NCBI GenBank assembly: GCA_917880885.1
Contig: OU862912.1
Coordinates: forward strand, 49,401,117 to 49,465,116
DNA length: 64,000 nucleotides
Source: Limnephilus marmoratus
Taxonomy: Eukaryota; Arthropoda; Insecta; Trichoptera; Limnephilidae
Reading direction: 5' to 3'
Shown here: positions 9,602-20,815 of the stretch, piece after piece
Numbering within the stretch: position 1 is the stretch's first letter
Layout: each line of letters opens with the position of its first letter
Translations under genes and position numbers: made by a program
Notes under the pieces: generated by a model
What the model was told of the DNA's origin: nothing
Seen by the model: only the letters and a program-made list of their open reading frames with translations
Databases searched by the model: none

Positions 9602-10811
9602 AAAGAGTCCTCTTTCGTATTATGATATAATCCCTATAAAATCGTGATAGCTCCCTAACGCAAATGGTCCGCCAAACTAAACAAACAGTGAAACTTATGT
9701 TTTCCGGATTACAGGTACAGTTGAACATGTTCGACCTAATACATCAAAAATGTATAATAAATTGGGATTGCCATTAACATCTCACAGTAGCATCAAAACG
9801 AAAAACTCGCGTTAGGCCTGTGCTGTACTTTCAATATTTATCACGTTCAATTGATGGATTGTGATCCATCAATATGGATCAGAGTGCCATTCTTGACTTT
9901 CAATATTTATTGTGAAATGTCAATATTTATCACGATCCGTGGGTTTACTAGACATCTGTGATTTTTTGGAATTGAAATAGTTTTGGGACTTCTCCATATA
10001 TCACAAGGTCCTGTTCAATGTATTGTCAACTCCCATTGTTCCTCTACATTCCTCCAAAGCCTTATTTGGGATTCTTGGGAAGCAGAAGAAGAAGATAACT
10101 AAAAACATTACCCAACTTAGCCGGTTATAATATGTTTCATACATGTGAAACAAATACTCACATATTAGTTGATATATTATCGCGATCAAGACCACATCAG
10201 TTATTGAAACTCTCGCAAAATCGCTTTTAACATCGTTCTTATATACGTTTTATATTATATTTTTAATGTTAAACAATCGGGTGAACTGTGCTTTAAGCGA
10301 CCAGTGGATGAAGGAAAAAAACCATGATACATTTGAAAGCAGGCTTTATCCCTTCATTCTTGTTTCCTAGATATAAAATCGCAATCGAATGATCTTTGTT
10401 ACTGTCCACATAAGTGCCAATCGGGCTCTAGACAGTGATCCATATTGTGATCCGTCAATACGCTAGCCTACACGTTCAATAAATATCACGATATTTGATA
10501 AATATTAACGGATCACAATAAACATTTAACGTGTACGGTTCCCCTAATTTCAAAGGTATCCCAGAGACTTGAAATATGTATTCAAAATAACTCGAATAAA
10601 CACTAAAAGCGACGCAATAACGAAACAAACAAAAAAACATCAACGATAAATAATGTTATTGCCGGTTTACGCCAAACGGCACATGTGCGACATAAAACAA
10701 TGAAAAAACGCGAATGTCCTCCAAAGGTCGGCCACATGTCACCGGCAAATACAGGCTAAAATAAAATAATATTTAGTGCGACGCGATTCGTAACGAAGTC
10801 TGGCGGATCGT
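9602..10811. repeat. Block rich in AATATTTATC inverted motifs
   Basis: Between about 9825 and 10,530, AATATTTATC/GATAAATATT and GATCACAAT/ATTGTGATC motifs recur in both orientations. They cluster at 9830-9950 and again, inverted, at 10,425-10,525. This suggests the two ends of one decayed inverted-repeat transposon, but clean termini and a target duplication were not found. The flanks (9602-9820, 10,546-10,811) show nothing. Confidence 0.4.
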
Positions 10812-11138
10812 ATGGAGCCAAATTCCCAGTTATGGTTCCCACAGGGAAATAATACGCTTGGCCTTGACTTACAACACAAAACACTGGCAGCGGATGTTTC
10901 AACGGAGAACCGCAAACATCTTGAGCAAACTCTAAAGGTGAACAACATAATATGGTATGCTGGCCCGATACATTTTGGCTATAATTACGTGGTCCAAGAA
11001 AAAAAGCAAGAAATATTATTAACTAACGAGGAAAGGGAAAAAATGGTGAGATTCTGTAATATTATTAATTTATTGCACATACATTGCTACGAGTCATCAA
11101 AAGCTATTGAGGAGGGTTATTATTCTATAAATAAGTGA
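10812..11138 (+). other. Unrecognised 108-codon open frame
   Basis: An ATG-initiated frame starts MEPNSQLWFPQGNN and ends EEGYYSINK. It is hydrophilic, with a Glu/Lys-rich middle (VQEKKQEILLTNEEREKM). It has no signal peptide, membrane segment or motif that I recognise. The start context is poor (C at -3), and there are no visible splice partners. It could be a chance frame, a decayed transposon protein or a small gene. I assign no function. Confidence 0.15.
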
Positions 11139-11275
11139 ACCTGCATCTCGAAACCAGTTTTGATAGCTGCGGCCGGTCGTTATTGGCAAGGTCAGAATAT
11201 CGTCAAAGAGAAGAGGAATTTTTAGCGGACTAGTTAAAAATAATTCACATTGATAATAATTGTTTGTTTTACCAT

Positions 11276-12055
11276 AAAAATCAGAGTGTGCAATTCACAT
11301 GCGGTAGAAGTGAAACCTTCATAAAACTAAAGTAGACAAGAGTGGGGAGACTACGAAGCACTTTTCTTATCAATGTGAAGGTTTTCTTTTCTTCATATTT
11401 TTATCTTCGAATTCCAGTGCACCTTTTCCTGTACATTTGGTCGTATTTTTGTGTTTTCTTCTTCGGAGTCGCTATATGTCGCTTTATTTTGTGTTTTCTT
11501 TTGCCTGTTCATTTTGGAGTGGTTGGATTTCGTAGAATTCGATCCTTGTTCCGCTAAATGTCTGCACTGTCTGCAGAGCTTTATACTACTACACCAATGG
11601 AGACTTGCTTGGGACTGTGAATTTATCGTATTATATCGGAACCGAGTACCCGTGAATTAAATAAATATTTTATTGCTATCTCATTCTCTCGCAGGCTAAA
11701 ACCTATAGATGTCTCTTTTTAGTTTCTCTCGTTTCCGTTTCATCGAGTTTCACAATGGTGCTAAAGAAGTTTTCACATCAATAAAAAACGAGTGTGCTTT
11801 AGACCACACGACTGAAGTAAAACTTCACTTAACTTATATCTCCCTCTCAACTTCCGTTCGCCTCGCCCGACCGTTCGCCTCGCCCGATCACACTTCATAA
11901 CGCTCTCGTCACGCATTTACCAGCTTACTCCCCAAGTCAAGCGTGCGTAAAGGCCCGACCGTTCGCCTCGTCTGATCACAATTTTCGTAACGCTCTCGTC
12001 ACGCATTCACCAGCTTACTCCCCAAGTCAAGCGTGCGTAAAGAAGTTTTACTTCA
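11276..12055 (+). repeat. GAAGTGAAAC repeat family R1, copy 1
   Basis: It begins AAAAATCAGAGTGTGCAATT, followed by GCGGTAGAAGTGAAACCTTC, and ends GAAGTTTTACTTCA at 12,055. The same order appears at 15,509-15,723 and inverted at 62,817-63,324. GAAGTGAAACTTC is an imperfect palindrome found at both ends. This copy differs from the others by extra sequence at about 11,361-11,679 that looks like an AT-rich mRNA or LINE tail (AATAAATATTTTATTG at its end), and by a tandem duplication at 11,866-12,043. Non-autonomous; class unknown. Confidence 0.6.
11866..12043 (+). repeat. Two tandem copies of an 88-90 bp unit
   Basis: Unit one (11,866-11,953) and unit two (11,954-12,043) both run from CCCGACCGTTCGCCTCG through AACGCTCTCGTCACGCATT to CAAGCGTGCGTAAAG. 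They differ at a handful of bases. This is a local duplication within the R1 repeat. Confidence 0.85.
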
Positions 12056-13187
12056 ATAATAGTCAGTCAACGTTTTGTGGTTTTTGTTTTGCTTTACACT
12101 TATAAATGAGAGATCTGGCAATGGGGCAGTAGGTAGTAGAGAAGACAGCCTGCTGTGTGCAGGCCATGTGTGTGTACGCCGAGGTTTTTTCATCCCGCGC
12201 TACTTTATGATCCCCGGGTCGTGTGAAGGGATGTCTGTTCCGACGCATATCACCTAGTGTTCGAGTCCCCTGTAGACGTGATGCATCTCGGTTTAATGTC
12301 ACCCTGCAACTAACTACTAACTCTTCTATCCCGGATTTATTTAACAGATAATGGCCCTAGTAGGAGATGCGGTGAGGATAGAAGAACCATTATCTCGCAG
12401 GCAGAGAGGTAGTAAAGAAGTAAAACATAAAGCCGAAGTGAATTAATGAGTGTTTCCATACTTGTATCGTTTTACGGCTTGTCTCTGTCACCGTGCTGTC
12501 TATGGCTTTATTACTAAATTTACGACTAAAAATTATCTTTACAAAACCATAGATTCGAGCATAAAATAATGTGGAGTTTTAGCTCTCTCTGGAGATTAAG
12601 AATTTGATATTACTTTCACGGGTTTATTTACGACATATTATTGAGTGCGTCTCTCGTACAACGGTGAACACAGGGAAAGACCTGCTAATTGAAAAAAAAA
12701 TAGGATTAATTATTTTAAAATAGCTTTCCAATCTTTTATACAGCCGTCACAAATCAGTGAAAGTATGTTTGCCCCATTGATATTTTATATCTCTATGGAA
12801 TGCCCTATATGTTTAGAACATTTAAAACATCTTTAGAAAATTTCACAGTGGTTAGTATACCTGTCTCAGCGAAAGCTTGTGAGTACGTCATTGATGATCG
12901 TCCTATTACTTGTCACACGTTTTGTATGAAAACTAAAATGGCAGAAGATAATAGAACGATGATGCCATGTACGAACGCTCGCTGGTATTAGTACATATAT
13001 GACCTGAATTATCCCACAAATCTTATCCTTTTCACAACCAGCGACATCTGTAAATACGTTAATACAGTTTCTTTTGATAACACGGCATTTTACCTAGGTA
13101 TGTGGACATATTTTACAGCTAAAAAAGTTAGGTAATATTACTTATATATTATATTTTGAGTTGAGAATCAATGAACATGCAAGGATA
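12056..13187. other. Intergenic
   Basis: No gene is supported. A moderately GC-rich stretch at 12,110-12,420 is not similar to any other part of the window that I could see. The rest is AT-rich. Confidence 0.35.
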
Positions 13188-13526
13188 TTAAGGGAGCGAA
13201 CTTGGCTTAATTCAATCAGTGTTTCCTGACATTATTTGGAGTTAGAGTAAAATGTTAATGAAATGTTTGATCTGTGGTGACATGTTTTGATGCTTTTTTT
13301 GTAATTTCAAAATGTTTTTCTTCAAAACCAATTTTTTTTCTTCCATATGTAATCCCTGGTCACCTAGCCGAGTAGCCGCCCAATCCCTCGCCACCCCAAC
13401 CCTACCTGATTTTAGGTTAAAAAAAAAACATTAAAAATGTCACCAGAGATCAAAATTTCATTATCATTTTTTACTCCAAATAATGTCAGAAATCACTGAT
13501 TCAAGTAAGTCAAATACGACCCTTTA
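13188..13526. mobile_element. TTAA-flanked MITE family 2, copy 1
   Basis: The arms of about 80 bp are inverted. The left arm has AATCAGTGTTTCCTGACATT; the right arm is its reverse complement with GTCAGAAATCACTGATT. The left end is TTAAGGGAGCG, the right end CCCTTTA (a decayed CCCTTAA). The copy at 59,927-60,623 has intact TTAA at both ends, which supports a piggyBac-like origin. Not coding. Confidence 0.7.
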
Positions 13527-14449
13527 CACCACGTGCGTAAAAAATGTATGATGGCTCAGTTAGTCCTGATAATATGTATTATATTGTCTGTTATTGATTG
13601 ACGTATACGACGCTCTACTGGATAAAGTAATCTGTGCTTAATTAGCAAAGTAATTCAATAATAGAACCAAATATCCGATTAATTACCTGCCTGACTTAAT
13701 CCACAAAGTGAAATTACAATCGGGAAAAATATCACAGCAGGGTACTGTTAATTAGAAATTATTAGCACTACGTATAATTCAATTTGTTTAATTATCATAA
13801 AATTAATGTCCTCCAATAAAACTGATTCTATAAAAGATTATATTCCTTTTACACCGTCACATCTGGTAATACTATACCGACAGGATGCGAACCTACCCTA
13901 CCACTGTAACCAAATCTCATCTAGAACTTGACATTGTGCTTACAACCACATTAGTTTTTATTTAATTAAATTAATCAACTCTCACAAGAATAGGACAACA
14001 AGTAACATACGTATTGTTAATTTATTTCTTTAATCAGATTGTTGAAAGAATGGACAGCCGACGAACACGAGAACGTGGCAAAAAATGATGAAGACCATTA
14101 AAAAATAATTGAACAGGAAATCGGTTGATCTGATTTAAAGTTACATGGAGTAATAGAATTAATTTCCTAGCATATAAAAAACGTGGCGATATGGTGTTAT
14201 TAATCAGTTTAATCACAATTTGGGAGGCGTATGATACCGCCGCAGCGGGAACCATTTATTGGATAACAAACACCCCTGCCATAGGTCACCCAAAGTGGTT
14301 CGCTAAGTTTTTCAGGACTTGGCGGCGGATGCATTTGCCCACATACTGAGGGAGTACTTTTGAACTTTTGAACTCTACGGCGGGACTCGCTCGACCCATC
14401 GCATTGCACCGCAGTGGGAGGGATGGATTCATATGTCCGTCACTTCTGG
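13527..14449. other. Intergenic
   Basis: No supported gene. A GC-richer part at 14,220-14,430 has open frames on the minus strand, but nothing in them is recognisable. Confidence 0.35.
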
Positions 14450-15359
14450 ACAGAAAAAAAATCCTATTTGTAATCGTTTGTAAAGGTCATTTCACGAACA
14501 CTCTCCAGCCTTAAAGAGTCCTAAACTCTCCAGTCTTTCACAATAAATATCAACTCTACTTTTGCGACTAATTTTTTCATAAATATAATACTAATAGTAA
14601 TGGGGGTAGCCTTCGACCAAGTATATCTAGACAGGGCGTGTAGGTCTTAAAAATGACACCGGAACCAAAAATATTGGTTTACGAAAACATTTATCAAAAA
14701 GAAAGTCCTTTATCTCGCAGTCAAAAGATCGCAAGAAGCATTGGTTTGTACCTTTAGTTGGTCTGCGTGGAGCTAATTTATTTTCAGCAAGTTCGCGGTA
14801 ACGGAATTACTAGCTTTGCGAAGATCATTTTTAAAACACAAATTTCAGGCAGTTAGAAATATTTTACGTAAGGGCTATCGCGAACTTTATTATTAACAAT
14901 TCAATCAGTTATACGAATATCTTAAAAAATATGTACATAACATATGAATTCGAGGCAGCGTATCGAGAAAAGTAACATTTTATAAAAAATGTTTAATTTC
15001 TTCCTAGTAAAACAACTACGTCACGCAAGAGACAACGGAATTCGATGGGTAGTTGTATTATGAAATTTCTCGTAGGTGGTGTCACTTTGGGATTGGAATT
15101 GGGTATGGGTCATGGGAGGGCTAATCTATAGTTAATGTATCAATGGGGGTAGCAAATGTAAAATCGTGCAATGTCCAGTGTTTTAAATATAATCTCCGCG
15201 AGCAAGGTCGTATCTTCTCCAAGCATAAACTTTCTAAATAAAGTGTGTTTATCGGAAGTGACCTGCCAGGTAGGTATGTTTCTGTATACATTTGTAAAAA
15301 GTAAAATTAGATAGAACCTAAGAATTCTTAATAAACTTTATCCAATTATTATTATTATT
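14450..15359 (+). repeat. Dispersed repeat R2, copy 2, with insertion
   Basis: It matches 760-1162 in two parts (14,450-14,610 and 15,142-15,359) around an inserted segment. It ends in (ATT)n, consistent with a retroelement 3' end. Confidence 0.6.
14611..15141. mobile_element. 531 bp insertion with 12 bp duplication
   Basis: AATGGGGGTAGC occurs at 14,599-14,610 and 15,142-15,153, while the related R2 copy near 965-980 has it once. The intervening 531 bp is therefore an insertion. A 12 bp duplication points to target-primed or integrase-like insertion rather than a common cut-and-paste family. The insert starts CTTCGACCAAGTATATCTAG; TCGACCAAGTATAT recurs inverted at about 48,785-48,800. No coding or clear tail is visible. 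Confidence 0.7.
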
Positions 15360-15508
15360 AACCCCCAAATTCCACTCTTCATACCTTTTTCTTCCCAGAA
15401 CTTCCTCCCCTTTCTTTCCCTAAAAATACCCTCCACACAACATCTCTAAAGATGACAAAGGCCCTGAGAGATTTTTTTCCTCAGCATCCACCTGCAAGGA
15501 GCTAATGT
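15360..15508 (+). pseudogene. LINE 3' tail fragment
   Basis: CCCTCCACACAACATC, GATGACAAAGGCCCTGAG and GAGCTAATGTAAAA match, in order, the 3' ends of the LINE copies at 20,480-20,570 and 48,420-48,505. Only the end of the polymerase frame and the short 3' UTR remain. Confidence 0.65.
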
Positions 15509-15723
15509 AAAAAATCAGAGTATGCAATTCATACGCGGTAGAAGTGAAACCTTCAGAAAACTAAAGTAGACAAGAGTGGGGAGACTACGAAGTACCGCAC
15601 AAAGAAGAGACCGATTGTGAAGGCTAAATCCTACAGACGTGTGGGTTTGTCTCTTTTTAGTGTCGCTATTTTTCGTTTCATCGAGTTTCAAATCACAACG
15701 GTGCTAAAGAAGTTTTCACTTTA
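15509..15723 (+). repeat. GAAGTGAAAC repeat family R1, copy 2
   Basis: A compact copy running AAAAATCAGAGTATGCAATT, GGTAGAAGTGAAACCTTCAG, TCTCTTTTTAGTGTCGCTAT, TTTCGTTTCATCGAGTTTC and CACAACGGTGCTAAAGAAGT. The inverted copy at 62,817-63,324 has the same order with extra sequence at the end. Confidence 0.65.
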
Positions 15724-16289
15724 AAAAAAAATGGTGTGGGTAGGTACTTTTAATCACTGCTTTGGTGTATGGTGCGGATTGTGACATCCCTATGACTGAC
15801 ATTATTACGTGGCAAAAGGAGCGCGAGGGACCGAAACGGCGGAAATACAAAACACGCACATACACACACTATCTAATAGCAAGTAGCTACTTTGTAGAAT
15901 CCTACTAGGGTGGGGTAAGTAATTCCGATGAAACCTGATGCTAAACATGCCCACATAATGCGGTGGTCGTCATTGAGACAAGACTCCGACGGTAAATTAA
16001 AATCGACTTTACGATTCAGGAAACAATAAATATTGCGGCAATAAATACAGCTTTAAACGACGTAACTAATTTGTTCCACGCGAAAATATCCACACATAAA
16101 TTAGTTAAAATAATGACCATAAAATGAAAATTAACCACTGCGAAAGGGGATGGTTTCAATAAAACAAGTGATAGTTGTAAGGTATCATCACACACATCTC
16201 TCATAGAAATCGTTGAATCTCCCTTACTATCACACGAAAAATATGATTTAAACCGTGTTAGAAAGAGAATATACCACGCTTTTTATACA
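15724..16289. other. Intergenic with a short shared repeat
   Basis: No gene is seen. The segment at 16,195-16,282 (TCTCCCTTACTATCA, AAATATGATTTAAACCGTGT, AGAAAGAGAATATACCACGC) resembles 44,950-45,045, so a short dispersed repeat is present. Confidence 0.4.
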
Positions 16290-16545
16290 ATTATTTTTTT
16301 ATTTTTTTTATTTTTATTTTTTTATTTTTTTATTTTGCAGAAACAAACAGTACATTATTACATAATGGGAAATAGTTACAAAGTTATAGAATTAATACAA
16401 TAATTGGTACCAATTAATTACATGTCGCTGTTATATACTTATGTTTTTGTGAGATAAATAATACATTATACCTAAATTAAATTAATAAATTATTGAAGGA
16501 GAGGGGTGTGTGAGAGTGTTTGTATGTGTGAGGGTGAGTTGGTAT
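16290..16545 (-). pseudogene. Probable LINE 3' UTR and A-tail, separated part
   Basis: The T-rich run at 16,290-16,335 is a poly(A)-like tail in minus orientation, followed by AT-rich sequence. A TGTGTGAG-type segment at 16,505-16,545 resembles the TGTGTGG segment at 19,280-19,300, next to the LINE frame at 19,301-19,885. I infer these were once one LINE, split by the segment between. Confidence 0.4.
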
Positions 16546-19270
16546 GCACCTTTATTCGAGGACCTTCACAGGCCTTTAGACCCAGAATCCGAGGACTCAT
16601 ACGAATCCGAGGACGTCCTCGGATTCGAAATGCGTAAAACTGAATATGTACCTATAATCTATGCGTTCTGATTGGTCAACTGTCGAAATTTTGGGCCAAT
16701 CGGAGAGAGTCCTCATTTTCGTGGTGAAAAATATCGTGTTTAATTTGGCTAGTGTTTCATTAGTACGGGTGTGTGACCACCAGGGCGGCGCCGCTAATGC
16801 TGGAAATCACACACAGACCCTAAACCGAGGACTCTCTCAAAGTCCTCGGTTTCGTGTTAAAAGGTGCCGATCACCGGAATGTGAACACCAGGAGGCGCTG
16901 CAAGCTCGAGTGTCAAGAAATCTCACTTACGCCCTAAACCGAGGACCCGTCGTTCGAAATTCCTACGTGCATGTGAATATAATAAGTATTGCACTATTAA
17001 GATTATGCCGACAAGGAATTCAGTTTTTGACAGTTGAAACAAAATTCAATATTGCGTTTAGTTTGTATTGTGAACTATCTTCTGTAATACTGTTTAATTC
17101 GCTGTACGGTATTGTAATATTTAATTAGTAATTAGGACACCTGCTCAAGTATTTGATTAATCCGCGTCATATATTCTTCTTTCACTCCATTCTTCGTTAA
17201 TCCGCTCTGTGACCCTATTACCTACACCTCACAAAACGCCTCTGTCTGAATTAAGGACAAGGGAAGAATATCGCTACCTGGATGGGTGATGTTGTCAAGC
17301 GGGTTAAGGAGGAGCTGTAGGAAGGGTTTTATTAATGCGGATCTTGAAGAGTCGGAAAAAATTACTGAAAAAATTACCAAACGCAGAGTAACATTATCAT
17401 CAAATAAAACATACAAAATCGTTAAAAAAAATTTATGGTTTTTTAGGTAGTCTGACAAAAAATGAAGACAACGAAGTCGTATATACTTAAAATTATTGAA
17501 CCAATATTCTTTCCATCCAGGCATGATCCTTTATATTTTATTTCTTGGCGTTCTTTTTTACGATGTTGTGCACATAAAATGTAATGTTTTTCCATGTTCT
17601 GTGTCTTAAATCTGGTTCATTGATCAAGCATTCTTCGCACTCTTTTTTGTTTGGAATTTTTTTTCTTATCCAGAAGACAGCCATTTAGTCCAGTCAACGA
17701 ATGCTCCAAAAGGAGGTGTAGAGTGCGTGAGCAGGGACCTAAGCGATTCCTTCAGAAACTTGTTTAGGGTGCTTAGGGTGTGAACATACTAAAAGTCCTG
17801 ACGTCTAGGTGGTGTGCTAGGGGGGGGCGGTGAAGGGGGGGGGGGGAGGTCCCAATTTTTGGGTTTCCGCTTGTATCTCAAAAACGGTGCGTCGCAGAGA
17901 AATTTTTTTTGTAAATAAATAAAAGCTTATAAAATTTTCTACAACTTTTATTCAATATGTAATTTTCTAAATCCCAGCCGTTTTTGAGTTACACGCTACA
18001 CAAATGAGGATATTTTCGAAAAAAATTATTTAATCACATTTTTCATCAAACATTACTTCATATCGTCTAAAATATTCATCACACATAGAAATTTATCTGA
18101 AAAAAGTTGTAAAGAATTTAATTCCCTTAAAGAATATGTATATATATGTACATAAATCTCCAGTAAATATTTACAGCAATTTAAAGTTTTTTCGTAAAAT
18201 ATCCCCTTTTTGGCTGGGATTTAGAAAATTACAAATAGAATAAAAGTTGTAGAGAATTTTATGAGCTTTTATTAATTTTTAAAAAAATTTCCTCTGCGAC
18301 GCACCGTTTTTGAGATACAAGCGGAAACCAGAAAATTGGGACCTTCCCCCCCCCCCTTCCCCCCCTAGCTCACCACCTAGACGTCAGGACTTTTAGTATG
18401 TTCACATCCTAAGCACCCTAAACAAGTTTCTGAAGGAATCGCTTAGGTCCCTGCTCACGCTCTCTACACCTCCTTCCTTGACTGGACTAACAGTCATAAG
18501 GTCTTTATAATATAATACAATAATATCGCACGTAATACCCGTTGACTAATGGTTGCATTTTGCGAGAGACATAATATGGTATCTTGTTCAAACCCTAAGT
18601 AAGAATACTATTTCGCTGGACACCTATCGTCGGAACAGTTCGGAAGTTTTCGGTACTTTCCGTATTACGAACGCCGATTACTAGCCGATCTGCTGTTGCA
18701 CCGGGCGCGCGGGTGGAGGGGTGCACTGCCTGTCGGGTGTCAGCCGTAATGATCTATTACCAAATTCATATATTTAGATAGGCAATTCAATTTTATTTTG
18801 AACCTTTTTGGAGTTTTGTGCAAATTTATATTTTAAATAAAATATTTAGGAATACGATGAGGCGTATAATTTTGTTGCCTGTTCACCGCACGAGTGAACG
18901 TTAGGACGAGCCGCGCCTGCTTCCAAGATACGTGTAAGAAATTCGTTCCACACTATTTCGAGGACCCAAGACCTCCAAAAACTATAGACCACTAAAACGA
19001 GGACCTTCCGAGATCCGTGTATTTTACGTATGTGTAATCCTGAATACGTGGACAGGCCTCGGATATGGGAAGTCCTCAGTTACCGGGTGTGTATTCCGGT
19101 TTTTTGAGGACCGTTTTCTAGGTGCTTACCGGGTGTATGATGAAACCGAATAGACAGCAACGATCACGATTAACTTGAGTATGCGTATAAGTGTAGAATA
19201 CATGTCTACTTTATATAATATAACAGGACCTCGAATTCGGGTAGCCAGTTGAAGTCCTCGAAATCGGGAT
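16546..19270. mobile_element. Putative 2.7 kb element with CGAGGAC clusters at both ends
   Basis: CGAGGAC or GTCCTCG-type motifs occur about eight times in 16,557-16,950 and about six times in 18,957-19,260, with almost none between. The outermost parts are inverted relative to each other (left TTCGAGGACCTTCACAGGC; right, reversed, TTCGAGGACTTCAACTGGC). This looks like the subterminal repeats of a DNA transposon. The interior has no transposase and holds the fold-back element at 17,685-18,490. Exact termini and target duplication are uncertain. A 155-codon open frame at 16,661-17,128 runs across the repeat cluster and is judged non-coding. Confidence 0.5.
17685..18490. mobile_element. Fold-back element, 806 bp
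   Basis: The ends are perfect inverted TTAGTCCAGTCAA (17,685-17,697 and 18,478-18,490). The arms are long: CTAAGCGATTCCTTCAGAAA, AACATACTAAAAGTCCTGAC, ACGGTGCGTCGCAGAG and TCTAAATCCCAGCC all recur inverted on the other side, giving about 280 bp per arm with a small AT-rich core at 18,000-18,190. Each arm has a G/C homopolymer stretch (17,820-17,850, 18,340-18,367). No target duplication is obvious. Fold-back or MITE of unknown superfamily. Confidence 0.85.
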
Positions 19271-19300
19271 TGGACAAACAAGGGTGTGTGGATGTGTGTA

Positions 19301-19885
19301 TTATGTGTGCGAATTCAGTGTGCTAAAAATGTTTTTCTTAAATAGAGGGAGGGAATCAAAAAATATATTGGTATTTGTGGTTTTTTGAAATGAGTTGAAT
19401 CTTTGAATAATGCGAGAAATGGGGGAGTTGGCCGCAGCGTTCGTATTATTACTAGTTGTGTAAAAAAGGTTGGTGTGGCGAGTTCTTTTAGAAGGGATGT
19501 TAAAATTTATTTGAGATAGAAGTTCTGGGCAGTCTATTTCGTTATGTATTATTTTATGGAGAAATGTCATGTCAGCTACCGTTCGCCTGGATTTTAGTGA
19601 TTGGAGAGTGCCGATGTAATTATTGTTGTATTTATAACCGAGATACTTAATAAATTTATTTTGTATGCGCTCTATGCTATTGACGTATTGGGTGTATTTG
19701 GGATTCCAGAAAGACGATGCAAATTCCAGTGTACTTCTGACTAGTGAGGAGTAAAGCATTACTAGAGTATGTGGATTTCTAAATAATTTACTCAGACGTA
19801 GTATGAAACCCAACATTTTATAAGATCTATCAGTGATTGAATCAATGTGCGTATTAAATATAAGTTTACTGTCTATTATGTCTAC
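19301..19885 (-). pseudogene. Jockey/CR1-group LINE reverse transcriptase C-terminus
   Basis: A 171-codon frame begins after a run-in of AHIDSITDRSYK and contains MLGFILRLSKLFRNPHTLVM, YSSLVRSTLEFASSFWNPKY and SIERIQNKFIKYLGYKYN. These are the thumb and C-terminal motifs of non-LTR polymerases (SLVRSxLEYxSxxWxP followed by IERIQxKFxRYL). The catalytic core is missing upstream, so it is 5' truncated. Its 3' UTR appears to be displaced to 16,290-16,545 by an intervening element. Confidence 0.85.
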
Positions 19886-20040
19886 TATATATTAATTATA
19901 AAAATATCCACAAAAGAAGTAAAATGTAGACATTTATGGAATTAAAGTTTATTTCAAATTGCGATTAAAAACTATGTAGTTTTGAATCGCAATTTGAGAC
20001 GACAACACATTTTTTTAATAAAAATAAAAAATGTATGTGT

Positions 20041-20580
20041 ATTTATTTTTTTTCCTTATCAGCATTTGGCAGCCACCTCTGGTCTGGAGCTCCAAAATAC
20101 CTGAAAAATACGCTCGACTCTGTGCAGAAACGGGCGGTACGTTTGATAGATTCTCCCATCTTAACAGAAGGATTGCAATCTTTAGAGCACAGACGTCGGG
20201 TGGGAATGCTATTCTTGTTCTACCGGTATTACAATGGAAGATGCTCCGAGGAACTAGCATCATTGATCCCTTCGGCACCGGTGCATAGTCGGGAAACACG
20301 CCAAACGCGTGCCCAACATTTGTACACAGTTGACATTTGTCACATGAGAACGAGTCGTTTCTTCAACTCGTTCTTGTGTTCAACAGCTCGGCTGTGGAAT
20401 GATTTGCCGGCCTCTGTGTTTCCTCCTTCATACAACATGGGTCTCTTCAAGACCAATGTTCATTCCTTCCTCTCCTCAAAAAGACCCTCCACACAGCATC
20501 CCAGATGACATAGGCCCTGAGGGAAATTATTTTCCTCTGGGCCTCCTGTGTGGAGTTAATGTAAAAAAAAAGCAATTTTA
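20041..20580 (+). pseudogene. Jockey-like LINE RT C-terminus and 3' end
   Basis: The frame at 20,035-20,508 reads SVQKRAVRLIDSPILTEGL, then RRRVGMLFLFYRYYNGRCSE, IPSAPVHSRETRQTRAQHLY and ARLWNDLPASVFPPSYNMGL. This is the C-terminus of a Jockey-like polymerase. It is nearly colinear with 48,062-48,510; short relatives lie at 26,205-26,336 and 15,360-15,508. The 3' end is GAGTTAATGTAAAAAAAA with almost no UTR. The RT core is absent. Confidence 0.8.
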
Positions 20581-20659
20581 GTTAGAGAAAATGATGGGTA
20601 ATCCAATTATTTAATGTTGTGTGCAAAATTTTTATATTTAAAAAATTATGTGTTTATTT

Positions 20660-20815
20660 CGATTTATAAAATTCGAAAGCGTATTTTATCACCTTTCAAA
20701 AACAGTTTTTAGTTTTCGGATACGTTCAGAAACATTCCATTTAATTGGATTTTATTGTAAAGCGGAAATATTTTGACAATCTGAAAAATACGGCAGATTT
20801 CTGAATGGTTAATTA
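20660..20815 (+). repeat. Dispersed repeat R6, copy 1
   Basis: ATTTTATCACCTTTCAAAAA, GTTTTTAGTTTTCGGATA and GCGGAAATATTTTGAC are shared in order with 45,345-45,505. No coding and no termini are seen. Confidence 0.55.

Noticed and set aside
16661..17128. 155-codon plus-strand open frame
   Set aside because: It runs through the CGAGGAC repeat cluster, has no recognisable domain, and its composition follows the repeats.
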